Below, one piece after another: positions 34,495-42,564 of a DNA stretch of 64,000 bases. The stretch comes from Oceanospirillum sp048265165 (lineage in GTDB: Bacteria; Pseudomonadota; Gammaproteobacteria; Pseudomonadales; Halomonadaceae): the NCBI RefSeq assembly GCF_048265165.1, contig NZ_JBLXCD010000002.1:62001-126000 (forward strand). Direction: 5' to 3'. The position numbers were made by a program, and so were the translations under genes. Positions within the stretch are counted from its first letter, which is position 1. Every line of letters begins with the position of its first letter. The notes beneath the pieces are model-generated. The model was not told the DNA's origin. It made no database searches and saw only the letters and a program-made list of their open reading frames with translations.

Positions 34495-34807
34495 CACGAC
34501 CACCTCTCGGCTATCTGACGCAGAGCCTTGAGCTGTGCGTCGGTCAAATTCTCTCTTTCATTTTTGGGGAAGGCATAGATCATGTATATCTGATCTCGTG
34601 GGCTCATCCAGTAATAAATAATTCGAGCACCGCCACTTTTGCCTCTACCTTCAAGTAACCACCGCGCCTTTCTTAGTCCACCGCCATTACGAATAAGTGC
34701 ACCATATCAGGGCGGTTGACCAGAGCTTCCTGCAATTCCTTATACTCGGCATCATCCATCAGACTATTTATTGTCTTGGTGAATATTGGTGTTTCAATAA
34801 TTACCAT
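34494..34807 (-). pseudogene. RelE/HigB-type toxin, frameshifted
   Basis: From an ATG at 34807 the frame reads MVIIETPIFTKTINSL... through ELQEALVNRPDM, then shifts and stops after 44 residues. Restoring one G near 34700-34704 (GATATGGTGC to GATATGGGTGC) lets it continue as GALIRNGGGLRKARWLLEGR, then GGARIIYYWMSPRDQIYMIY and finally FPKNERENLTDAQLKALR. This is a standard RelE-family toxin of about 104 residues. A single-base deletion, or a sequencing error in a short G run, is the simplest reading. Confidence 0.88.
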
Positions 34808-34819
34808 ACATATACCCAA

Positions 34820-35314
34820 TTATACGCCATTGGCGTATTTTGTCGAATCCAACAAATCATCCAAATGATCCGCCCAGCGTTGCAGCCATTCGTGACACTC
34901 GTCCTCATAGCGGTGCAGGTTGTATGTACCTTCGATACCTTTCTTGGAGTGACCAAGGAAGTAAAGGTCGACCATATCTTTGATGGTGAACTGATCACAA
35001 ACAGCAACCTGCTGTTGTTCTTCAATCTTCTTTAGCTCTTTAGCAGGGCACAGTCCCTGATCGCGCATTTGCTTTAATTCCATCAAACGGCTTCGAGCAT
35101 CCTGTAACCCTACAGCTGGAAAGTTGCCGATTTTTACCTGGACTAACTAACCCGTAATAGGGCTTCGATATCGGTAGAAAAATGTCTTTGCGCTTTTACC
35201 ACTCCTGATTCTCAGGTCTCTGTATTCACCAATATCAGCCAGTGTCGAACCGTCTGGCTTCAGGTGCTCAATTGCCTTGGTTGTGAGAGGTTTGTTATTC
35301 TGCGCACCGCTCAT
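34820..35314 (-). pseudogene. Tyrosine integrase remnant with nonsense codon and internal deletion
   Basis: From an ATG at 35314 (MSGAQNNKPLTTKAIEHLKP) the frame follows the arm-type DNA-binding domain of P4-like integrases (GSTLADIGEYRDLRIRSGKS), but a TAG interrupts it at 35149-35147. It continues in the same frame as KIGNFPAVGLQDARSRLMEL and FTIKDMVDLYF, then jumps near 34957 to LGHSKKGIEGTYNLHRYEDE, the extreme C-terminus with the catalytic Tyr. The catalytic core with the RHR residues is missing. It is a dead integrase of a former prophage or island. Confidence 0.85.
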
Positions 35315-35529
35315 TTTGTTGCCTCAAAAAGTGCCGTAAAACTGATCTTAGCCATGACTAGCGACTTGCCCTCGCTAGTGTAGTTTTTTTCGAAAAAGTG
35401 TTACACGACATTATATGCTACACATGAGTGTAGGTTTTCACGGTTCTCAAAGAGTCCTACTGGCACTCCAAGAGACAACAAAAAAAAGAGAAAATCCAGC
35501 AGAATCAACGATATAACTAGGCCAAACCC

Positions 35530-38106
35530 GTGAAAAGCAACGAAAAACAGCAACAACATACGCCAATGATGCAACAGTACTTCAGCATCAAAAAAGATCA
35601 CCCGAACGAGCTTGTGTTTTATCGCATGGGAGACTTTTACGAGCTGTTCTTTGATGATGCAAAAAAGGCAGCCAGCCTGCTGGATATTACGCTGACGGCA
35701 CGGGGCAAGTCCGGTGGTCAGCCGATTCCAATGGCGGGTATTCCCTTTCATGCGGCGGAGAACTACCTAGCACGCCTGGTGCGAGGCGGTCTGTCGGTGG
35801 CGATTGCGGAGCAGATCGGGGACCCAGCAACCAGTAAAGGCCCGGTGGAGCGCAAGGTAGTTCGCATACTGACCCCTGGCACAGTGAGTGATGAAGCGCT
35901 TCTGGACGAGCGCAAGGACAACCTACTGGTATCTCTGACTCGCCGTGGTGAAGTGTTTGGCTTGTCAGCGCTGGACGTGACCAGTGGCCGCTTTACCGTA
36001 CAGGAACTGAATGAAGAATCTGCTTTATTAGCGGAGATTCAACGTCTGGACCCAGCGGAACTGCTCTTGGATGAAGGTGAGGTTTTTGAAGCTCAGATCA
36101 ACCAGCGTAAAGGAGCCCGACAGGTACCGCCTTGGCAGTTTGATACAGAAAGCGCCAGCACTCAGCTGTGCCGTCAGTTTGAAACCCGCGACCTTGCCGG
36201 TTTCGGCTGTCAGCATCTGGACGTGGCAATTGGTGCCGCCGGTGCTCTGCTGGAGTATGTTAAAGATACGCAGCGCAGCGGCCTGCCTCATGTGCGCACC
36301 CTGCAGGAAGAATCCCGGGATGAGTGCATTCAGATCGATGCCGCCAGTCGCCGCAATCTGGAGATCGACACCAATCTGGGTGGCGGTATCGAAAATACCC
36401 TGGCCTCGGTACTGGATAACACCGCAACCGCCATGGGCAGCCGTCAGCTGCGCCGCTGGCTGAACCGCCCGATCCGCTGTCACGATCAGCTGCATCTGCG
36501 TCAGTCCTGTGTACAGGCGATTCAGGACAGCTTCCAGTGGCAGAGTATTTACGACCACCTGAAAGCGATCGGCGATATTGAGCGCATTCTGGCCCGTGTT
36601 GCATTACGCAGCGCCCGCCCCCGAGATCTGGCCCGTCTTCGCGATGCGATGGGTGAACTGCCGGAACTGACCGCTTTGCTGGGCAGTATTCAGGAGTCGG
36701 CTCTGGATCATCTGCGTGAGACCATCATCGACTTCCCTAAAGAAGCTGATCTGCTTTCTCGTGCGATTATCGATAATCCGCCAGTGGTAATTCGTGATGG
36801 CGGCGTGATTGCAGAAGGTTTTGATGCCGAGCTAGATGAATTGCGCCAGCTGAGCGAACACGCAGGGGATTTCCTGATCCGATTGGAAGAGCAGGAAAAA
36901 GCCACCACCGGCTTGTCTACACTGAAAGTCGGCTACAACCGGGTACACGGCTATTACATCGAGATCAGTCGCGCGCAATCCGATCAGGCTCCGGCGCACT
37001 ATATCCGTCGTCAGACTCTGAAAAACGCCGAGCGTTTTATCACCCCGGAACTGAAAGAGTTTGAAGACAAAGTACTAAGCAGCAAATCCCGCGCCCTGAC
37101 CCGGGAAAAAGCTCTGTACGAGCAGGTGATTGAGCAGCTGAACGGGAATCTGATGGGCCTGCAGAATCTGGCAGTCTCCCTGTCGGAGCTTGATGCCCTG
37201 AATAACTTTGCCGAACGGGCGGAAACCCTGAATTTCTCACGTCCAACACTAACGCGTGATAACGGTATTCTGATTGAAGGTGGCCGCCATCCAGTGGTTG
37301 AGCAGGTATCGGATCAGCCCTTTGTACCCAATGATCTCACCTTTAGTAATGACGACCGTATGGCCGTGATTACCGGCCCAAATATGGGCGGTAAATCGAC
37401 CTATATGCGGCAAATTGCGCTGATCGTGTTACTGGCACACACCGGCTGTTATGTGCCGGCTGAAAGCGCCAAAATCGGTCCGATTGACCGCATCTTCACC
37501 CGCATTGGTTCTTCCGATGATCTGGCAAGCGGCCGTTCCACCTTTATGGTAGAGATGACAGAAACCGCCAATATTCTGAACAATGCGACACCGTGTTCTC
37601 TGGTACTGATGGATGAGATTGGCCGCGGCACCAGCACCTTTGATGGCTTGTCACTGGCCTGGGCCTGCGCTGCACACCTGGCACAGAAACTACGGGCTTA
37701 CACTCTGTTTGCCACTCACTATTTTGAACTGACCGCCCTGCCGGAGCAGTTTGACGGCGTTATGAACCTGCATTTAAACGCCACTGAGCATAATGACAAT
37801 ATCATTTTTATGCACAAGGTTCAGGAAGGGCCTGCCAGTCAAAGCTATGGACTGCAAGTGGCGAAACTGGCGGGTATTCCCCATGACGTCGTCGGACAGG
37901 CCCGGGAAAAACTGGTGCAACTGGAGCAGCAGGAAAATCAGAACGGTGACCAGGTACGAACCACCTATACACCGGTACAGAATGATCTGTTTTCGGTGGC
38001 AGAGCCTGCTCCGGCCCTGGAAAAGTTAGAAAGCATCAGCCCGGATGAACTGACGCCACGACAGGCCCTCGAACTACTCTATGAGTTGAAAGCGTTGACC
38101 AGATAA
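35530..38106 (+). CDS. mutS: DNA mismatch repair protein MutS
   Basis: This 858-residue ATPase recognises mismatches. The mismatch-reading Phe-x-Glu is in FYRMGDFYELFFDDA (residues near 35-50). Core and clamp domains follow, then the ATPase with Walker A ITGPNMGGKSTYMRQIALI, Walker B SLVLMDEIGRGTSTFDGLS and the FATHYFELT His. The C-terminal tetramer region is present. The GTG at 35530 gives a normal length. The ribosome binding site is weak, so the exact start is uncertain by a dozen residues. fdxA follows after 11 bases. Confidence 0.98.
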   Translation: MKSNEKQQQHTPMMQQYFSIKKDHPNELVFYRMGDFYELFFDDAKKAASLLDITLTARGKSGGQPIPMAGIPFHAAENYLARLVRGGLSVAIAEQIGDPATSKGPVERKVVRILTPGTVSDEALLDERKDNLLVSLTRRGEVFGLSALDVTSGRFTVQELNEESALLAEIQRLDPAELLLDEGEVFEAQINQRKGARQVPPWQFDTESASTQLCRQFETRDLAGFGCQHLDVAIGAAGALLEYVKDTQRSGLPHVRTLQEESRDECIQIDAASRRNLEIDTNLGGGIENTLASVLDNTATAMGSRQLRRWLNRPIRCHDQLHLRQSCVQAIQDSFQWQSIYDHLKAIGDIERILARVALRSARPRDLARLRDAMGELPELTALLGSIQESALDHLRETIIDFPKEADLLSRAIIDNPPVVIRDGGVIAEGFDAELDELRQLSEHAGDFLIRLEEQEKATTGLSTLKVGYNRVHGYYIEISRAQSDQAPAHYIRRQTLKNAERFITPELKEFEDKVLSSKSRALTREKALYEQVIEQLNGNLMGLQNLAVSLSELDALNNFAERAETLNFSRPTLTRDNGILIEGGRHPVVEQVSDQPFVPNDLTFSNDDRMAVITGPNMGGKSTYMRQIALIVLLAHTGCYVPAESAKIGPIDRIFTRIGSSDDLASGRSTFMVEMTETANILNNATPCSLVLMDEIGRGTSTFDGLSLAWACAAHLAQKLRAYTLFATHYFELTALPEQFDGVMNLHLNATEHNDNIIFMHKVQEGPASQSYGLQVAKLAGIPHDVVGQAREKLVQLEQQENQNGDQVRTTYTPVQNDLFSVAEPAPALEKLESISPDELTPRQALELLYELKALTR

Positions 38107-38117
38107 AGGAGACCAGC

Positions 38118-38456
38118 ATGGCATTTGTCGTAACTGATAACTGTATTCAGTGCAAATACACCGACTGCGTAGAGGTCTGCCCTGTAGACTGCTTCTATGA
38201 AGGGCCAAATTTTCTTGTGATCAATCCGGATGAGTGCATCGATTGCGCGTTATGTGAACCGGAGTGTCCGGCAAGCGCGATCTATTCAGAAGATGAGCTA
38301 CCGGACAATATGCAGCACTTTTTTGAACTGAATGAGATGCTGGCAGAACACTGGCCAAATCTTGCAGAACGCAAAGACCCGTTACCGGATGCTGAAAAGT
38401 GGGACGGTGTTGAAAACAAACTGGATAAACTGGAAGGGCTGCCAGAAAATTTATAA
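38118..38456 (+). CDS. fdxA: Seven-iron ferredoxin FdxA
   Basis: This 112-residue ferredoxin carries one [3Fe-4S] and one [4Fe-4S] cluster. Cysteines lie in CIQCKYTDCVEVCP and in CIDCALCEPECP, with a helical C-terminal tail as in Azotobacter FdI-like proteins. AAAGGAG precedes the ATG. mutS-fdxA adjacency is conserved in pseudomonads and relatives. Its stop codon is the first part of an 18-bp tandem repeat. Confidence 0.97.
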   Translation: MAFVVTDNCIQCKYTDCVEVCPVDCFYEGPNFLVINPDECIDCALCEPECPASAIYSEDELPDNMQHFFELNEMLAEHWPNLAERKDPLPDAEKWDGVENKLDKLEGLPENL

Positions 38457-38541
38457 TGGTTTGAGAAAAGATAATGGTTTGAGACTAGATAGTGGCTTGA
38501 GACAGAATAACGGCTTGAGAAAAGATAGTGGTTTGAGACTA
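38454..38541. repeat. 18-bp tandem repeat after fdxA
   Basis: Five units of the form GATAATGGTTTGAGAAAA / GATAGTGGCTTGAGACTA run head to tail. The first starts at the fdxA stop codon and the last is followed by GAGATG. Units differ at a few positions, alternating AAAA and CTA/CAG ends. They would be transcribed in the fdxA 3' region. Confidence 0.9.
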
Positions 38542-38989
38542 GAGATGCGTTTTTCATCAGAAAAAGAGAAGGGCGGCCCCGCCGCCCTATGTCCCTTTGC
38601 TATCCAATCCATGACAGCGCCATCATCCTGATAGCAGACTTATCCTAAGTCTTCCATGTGGCTTCCATGAACGTATGCATCCTGCATCCCTGTTCGCCAC
38701 GTGTTTCCATTCCTTTTCCCTTAATCCCTGTGCCGGTTTCCATTCCGGCTTGCTGCCACTCCCTGACTGCACGTTCATATTAACAAATATCCGCCACCCA
38801 ATGACACAACTTTTATGTGGTTAATTATATTCCTGGCAACCTATAAAATATAACCAATTGATTTTAAACGATTAAAATTAATATCTTATGGATTAAGAGC
38901 TTTATACCCTGCTCCGTGGCGCAGATATCTTAATGTTTTGTAGGAAATATCTTACAACTTGAGAAGAGATCCACCCAAGAGCCAAGGGT
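38542..38989. other. Gene-free stretch between the fdxA repeat and parC
   Basis: Apart from a GC hairpin (AGGGCGGC-CCC-GCCGCCCT, 38570-38588) that may end fdxA transcription, about 450 AT-rich bases hold nothing I recognise. No reading frame has convincing codon use or a homologue that I can name. Confidence 0.55.
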
Positions 38990-39021
38990 TAAAATAAAAA
39001 ACCAGCACCCTGGGGTACTGG
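38990..39021 (-). terminator. Rho-independent terminator of parC
   Basis: CCAGTACCC pairs with GGGTGCTGG with one wobble, and on the minus strand it runs into TTTTTTATTTT about 50 bases after the parC stop. Confidence 0.8.
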
Positions 39022-39069
39022 CATTCTTTAATCTCCGGCAATCATAACCGTACAACCTTGAGAAAGAGG

Positions 39070-41337
39070 TTATTCCGCATCGTTTACATCGAGCCGGTCA
39101 ACCTTTTGGAAACCACGGGGGAGCTTATTCCCGCGCCGGCCACGTTCACTGAGGTAGTGTTCAAGGTCAGAGGGCTTCAGCTTAAGATGACGCTTGCCTG
39201 CAAAAATAGTTAAGGGGTCTTCGGCTTGCATAACAATCAGATCACGAACAAACTCTTCCCGACCTGATGATTTAGCCGATGGAATATCGATCATTTTATT
39301 ACCCTTACCTTTACCCAGCACCGGAAGCTGATCCAAACGAAAGACAAGAAGACGCCCTTCAGTCGTCACAACAGCAACCCGGCTTTCAGTACCTTCCGGG
39401 ATCAGTTTAGGAGGCAGAACCTCACATCCTTTCGGCACGGTCAACAGTGCTTTCCCTGCCTTCTTGCTGGCCAGCATATCTGAAGACGCCACAACAAAGC
39501 CATACCCTGCATCACTGGCCATCAGAAAATGACGTTTATCCTCAGCTATGACCAGTCCCTGGAACGTTGCACCGGATGGCGGGTTGATACGCCCGGTCAA
39601 GGGTTCACCCTGCCCTCTGGCTGAGGGTAGCGTGTGCACCGGCAAGGAGTAACTTCGGCCGCTACTATCAACAAAAACGGCTTGTTGGTTAGACTTGCCT
39701 TTACAGGCCAGGTGAAAGCTATCACCGGATTTATAGCTCAGGCCTTCCGGGTCAATATCATGCCCTTTAGCAGCTCGTACCCATCCTTGTTTTGATAAAA
39801 CAATGGTCACAGGATCAGCGCTCACCAGAGCCGTTTCATCCAGTGCTTTAGCTTCTTCACGACACACCAACGGTGAGCGACGAAGGTCACCAAATTTATC
39901 AGCATCTGTGGTTAGTTCGTCCTCGATGAGCTGATTCAGAGCACTATCCGACCCCAGCAAGTGTTCCAGGCTTTCCCGTTCATCCTGCAGCTCATCCTGC
40001 TCACCCCGGATTTTGATCTCTTCCAGTTTTGCTAACTGTCGTAAACGCAGTTCAAGAATCGCTTCTGCCTGGCGTTCACTGAGAGCAAAGCGGCCGATCA
40101 GTTCCTGTTTTGGCTGATCTTCTGTACGGATAATATCAATCACTTCATCAATATTCAGATAAGCGATCAGAAGCCCTTCCAGTAAATGCAGGCGATCATT
40201 CACTTTTTCTAACCGGTACTCAAGCCTGCGCTTAACCGTTGCCCGCCGGAAGTTAATCCACTCCCCCAAAATCTGTAATAACCCCTTAACCTGTGGCCGC
40301 CCATCGGTGCCGATCATATTCAGATTAACGCGGTAACTTTTTTCCAGATCCGTAGTAGCAAACAGGTGGGCCATCATCGAGTCTGTATCGATCCGGTTTG
40401 AGCGAGGAACAATAACCAAACGCGTTGGGTTTTCATGATCTGACTCATCGCGCAAATCAACGACCATCGGCAATTTCTTAGCCTGCATTTGTGCCGCAAT
40501 TTGCTCCAGGACTTTGGCTCCGGAAACCTGATGCGGTAAAGCGGTTACAACGACATCACCGTCTTCTATCTGGTAAACAGCCCTCATTTTCAGGCTGCCT
40601 TTGCCCGACTCGTAAAGCTTGCGAATATCCGCCTCAGGTGTGATGATTTCAGCATCGGTAGGATAGTCCGGTGCCTTAACAAAACGCATCAGATCGGATA
40701 TCCCCGAGGCTGGGTTGTTCAGTAAATGAACCGTCGCCTGAACTACTTCATTTAAGTTATGGGGGGGAATATCAGTCGCCATCCCCACTGCAATACCGGT
40801 AGAACCATTTAAAAGCACATGAGGAACCCGGCTCGGTAACACTGCGGGCTCATTTAAAGTACCATCGAAATTAGGTAGCCAGTCAGCTGTACCGTGGCCC
40901 AGTTCAGATAGCAGCAGCTCAGAGAACTTAGCCAGTTTAGCTTCGGTATAACGCATGGCAGCAAAAGACTTAGGGTCATCCGGTGAACCCCAGTTGCCCT
41001 GCCCATCCACCAGAGGGTACCGGTAAGAGAAAGGCTGAGCCATCAGTACCATTGCCTCATAGCAGGCGCTGTCGCCATGGGGATGGAATTTACCCAAGAC
41101 ATCACCGACAGTACGTGCAGATTTTTTATGTTTGGCACTGGCTTTAAGACCCAGTTCAGACATCGCATAGATAATCCGGCGCTGAACAGGTTTAAGCCCA
41201 TCACCAAGGTGAGGAAGTGCACGATCAAGAATGACGTACATGGAGTAATCAAGGTAAGCTTTCTCGGTGTACTGTTTGAGCGAAATCTGCTCAACACCAT
41301 CGAAGCCGGGGTCTGCTGGGTTAATTGGTGCACTCAT
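39070..41337 (-). CDS. parC: DNA topoisomerase IV subunit A
   Basis: This 755-residue subunit breaks and rejoins DNA to unlink chromosomes. The active Tyr is in SFAAMRYTEAKL near residue 130, after the winged-helix domain with HPHGDSACYEAM. The Ser and Glu of that quinolone-target segment are the wild-type residues. A C-terminal beta-pinwheel domain follows. The length and shorter C-terminal domain set it apart from GyrA. parE is not in the window. Confidence 0.97.
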   Translation of the reverse strand: MSAPINPADPGFDGVEQISLKQYTEKAYLDYSMYVILDRALPHLGDGLKPVQRRIIYAMSELGLKASAKHKKSARTVGDVLGKFHPHGDSACYEAMVLMAQPFSYRYPLVDGQGNWGSPDDPKSFAAMRYTEAKLAKFSELLLSELGHGTADWLPNFDGTLNEPAVLPSRVPHVLLNGSTGIAVGMATDIPPHNLNEVVQATVHLLNNPASGISDLMRFVKAPDYPTDAEIITPEADIRKLYESGKGSLKMRAVYQIEDGDVVVTALPHQVSGAKVLEQIAAQMQAKKLPMVVDLRDESDHENPTRLVIVPRSNRIDTDSMMAHLFATTDLEKSYRVNLNMIGTDGRPQVKGLLQILGEWINFRRATVKRRLEYRLEKVNDRLHLLEGLLIAYLNIDEVIDIIRTEDQPKQELIGRFALSERQAEAILELRLRQLAKLEEIKIRGEQDELQDERESLEHLLGSDSALNQLIEDELTTDADKFGDLRRSPLVCREEAKALDETALVSADPVTIVLSKQGWVRAAKGHDIDPEGLSYKSGDSFHLACKGKSNQQAVFVDSSGRSYSLPVHTLPSARGQGEPLTGRINPPSGATFQGLVIAEDKRHFLMASDAGYGFVVASSDMLASKKAGKALLTVPKGCEVLPPKLIPEGTESRVAVVTTEGRLLVFRLDQLPVLGKGKGNKMIDIPSAKSSGREEFVRDLIVMQAEDPLTIFAGKRHLKLKPSDLEHYLSERGRRGNKLPRGFQKVDRLDVNDAE

Positions 41338-41601
41338 CCGATTTGGTAATCCACTGATTGTTCACACGGAAAATTTTAGCCAAGTCTATCTAACATCTGG
41401 TTATTTTTACAGGATTCATCGCCACCAGATCTTCAGATACCGGACTTTGTCAGTTTTCCTGCTGTTTAGCCGTTAATAGTAGTTAAGATTCCTGCAAAGC
41501 AGCCGATAGATTAAATCTATTAAAATTGCGCGATTTCTGGCTACAATCAGTAAGATAAAAATCCACTTTAAGCGTAATATTTTTACCAGAGCCCATTAAT
41601 A

Positions 41602-42414
41602 ATGATTCTGACCGAATATAAATTTCGTCCTGAAAGTGACTCACGAGCAGAAGAAAGTTGCGCCGATGTCGCTAACAAGCTGAAAACCGCCTTTGCTGAA
41701 AGCACTGATATGATTGTAATTAACAATCTTCAGATTGAAGTATATGACCGGCAGATTACCGTCGACCATGCAGTGCTTCATACCTATGGCATGACACTGA
41801 TCAACAGCCGTACTCTCTATGGCAAAATTGAGGTGAATTATCGCGGCGAGTGGTCACGCAGTGTTAAAGGACGCGATATTCCAATGGAAAACCCCATTGA
41901 CCTCTACAAGCATGCGAGCAAGGCTGTTCGGGATGATTTGGTAAAAAATGTTGAAACCATTATGAGTAAACATAATGGCGTTCAGAAAACCTTTGACGGT
42001 ATGCCCATTGAGTTGATGTTTATTCAGGCTCCCAAGAGCGGATTGCAGGGTAATGGCATTAACTCATCTGCTATTCTGTTCTCTGAGCTACTAACACAAA
42101 CAATCACCCGGCACTTTAATTCCTATAAAAAGCGGGTCTATCAACAGTTTGGTGGCATGGATGTTTTTCGCTTTTTCTCTTCAGATATGTTTGCCTGCGC
42201 AGACTATCTTATTGGTAACGAGATTAATAGAGAGAGCTACCCTGTAGCCCAGCCAGACCAGACCGCATCCGGAGCAAGCTCGAGCAGCGGGCAGTCGGGA
42301 AAACGTGTAATTGTACGAACAAAACAAATAGGGGGCGGCCCCGGTATTATCAAAGCCAGAAGCATCAAGCCCAGTCGCAAAAAACCGGAACAGATGGCCA
42401 AAGAACCTGATTAA
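41602..42414 (+). CDS. NERD-domain-like protein with altered catalytic residues
   Basis: This 270-residue soluble protein has an N-terminal half that follows the nuclease-related (NERD) domain: INNLQIEVYDRQITVDHAVL around Asp55, then HTYGMTLINSRTLYGKIEVN and GEWSRS. In active PD-(D/E)XK folds the second strand carries E-x-K. Here the matching positions look like Asn68 and Arg70, so catalysis may be lost. The C-terminal 60 residues are basic and low in complexity (SGKRVIVRTKQIGGG). It is a single-gene unit, divergent from parC. The family assignment is by eye. Confidence 0.68.
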   Translation: MILTEYKFRPESDSRAEESCADVANKLKTAFAESTDMIVINNLQIEVYDRQITVDHAVLHTYGMTLINSRTLYGKIEVNYRGEWSRSVKGRDIPMENPIDLYKHASKAVRDDLVKNVETIMSKHNGVQKTFDGMPIELMFIQAPKSGLQGNGINSSAILFSELLTQTITRHFNSYKKRVYQQFGGMDVFRFFSSDMFACADYLIGNEINRESYPVAQPDQTASGASSSSGQSGKRVIVRTKQIGGGPGIIKARSIKPSRKKPEQMAKEPD

Positions 42415-42453
42415 GATCACCTGCCTATTTACTCCTGCAAGACCTGTACACGA

Positions 42454-42490
42454 CAAAAAAAAGGCTGATCAGATCTGATCAGCCCTTTTT
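42454..42490. terminator. Bidirectional terminator between the NERD-like and chemoreceptor genes
   Basis: The perfect palindrome GGCTGATCAGATCTGATCAGCC is flanked by an A run and a T run, between two convergent genes. Confidence 0.9.
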
Positions 42491-42564
42491 CATAAGAATT
42501 GTAACACTGGGGAAATCCACAAAGAGAAGCTTTCGCCTATGGTGGATTCCCAGTAAAAAGATCA

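Noticed and set aside
35357..35390. Hairpin ACTAGCGA/TCGCTAGT followed by a T run upstream of mutS, considered as a terminator
   Set aside because: No plus-strand gene ends nearby and the T run is separated from the stem, so I could not assign it to any transcript.
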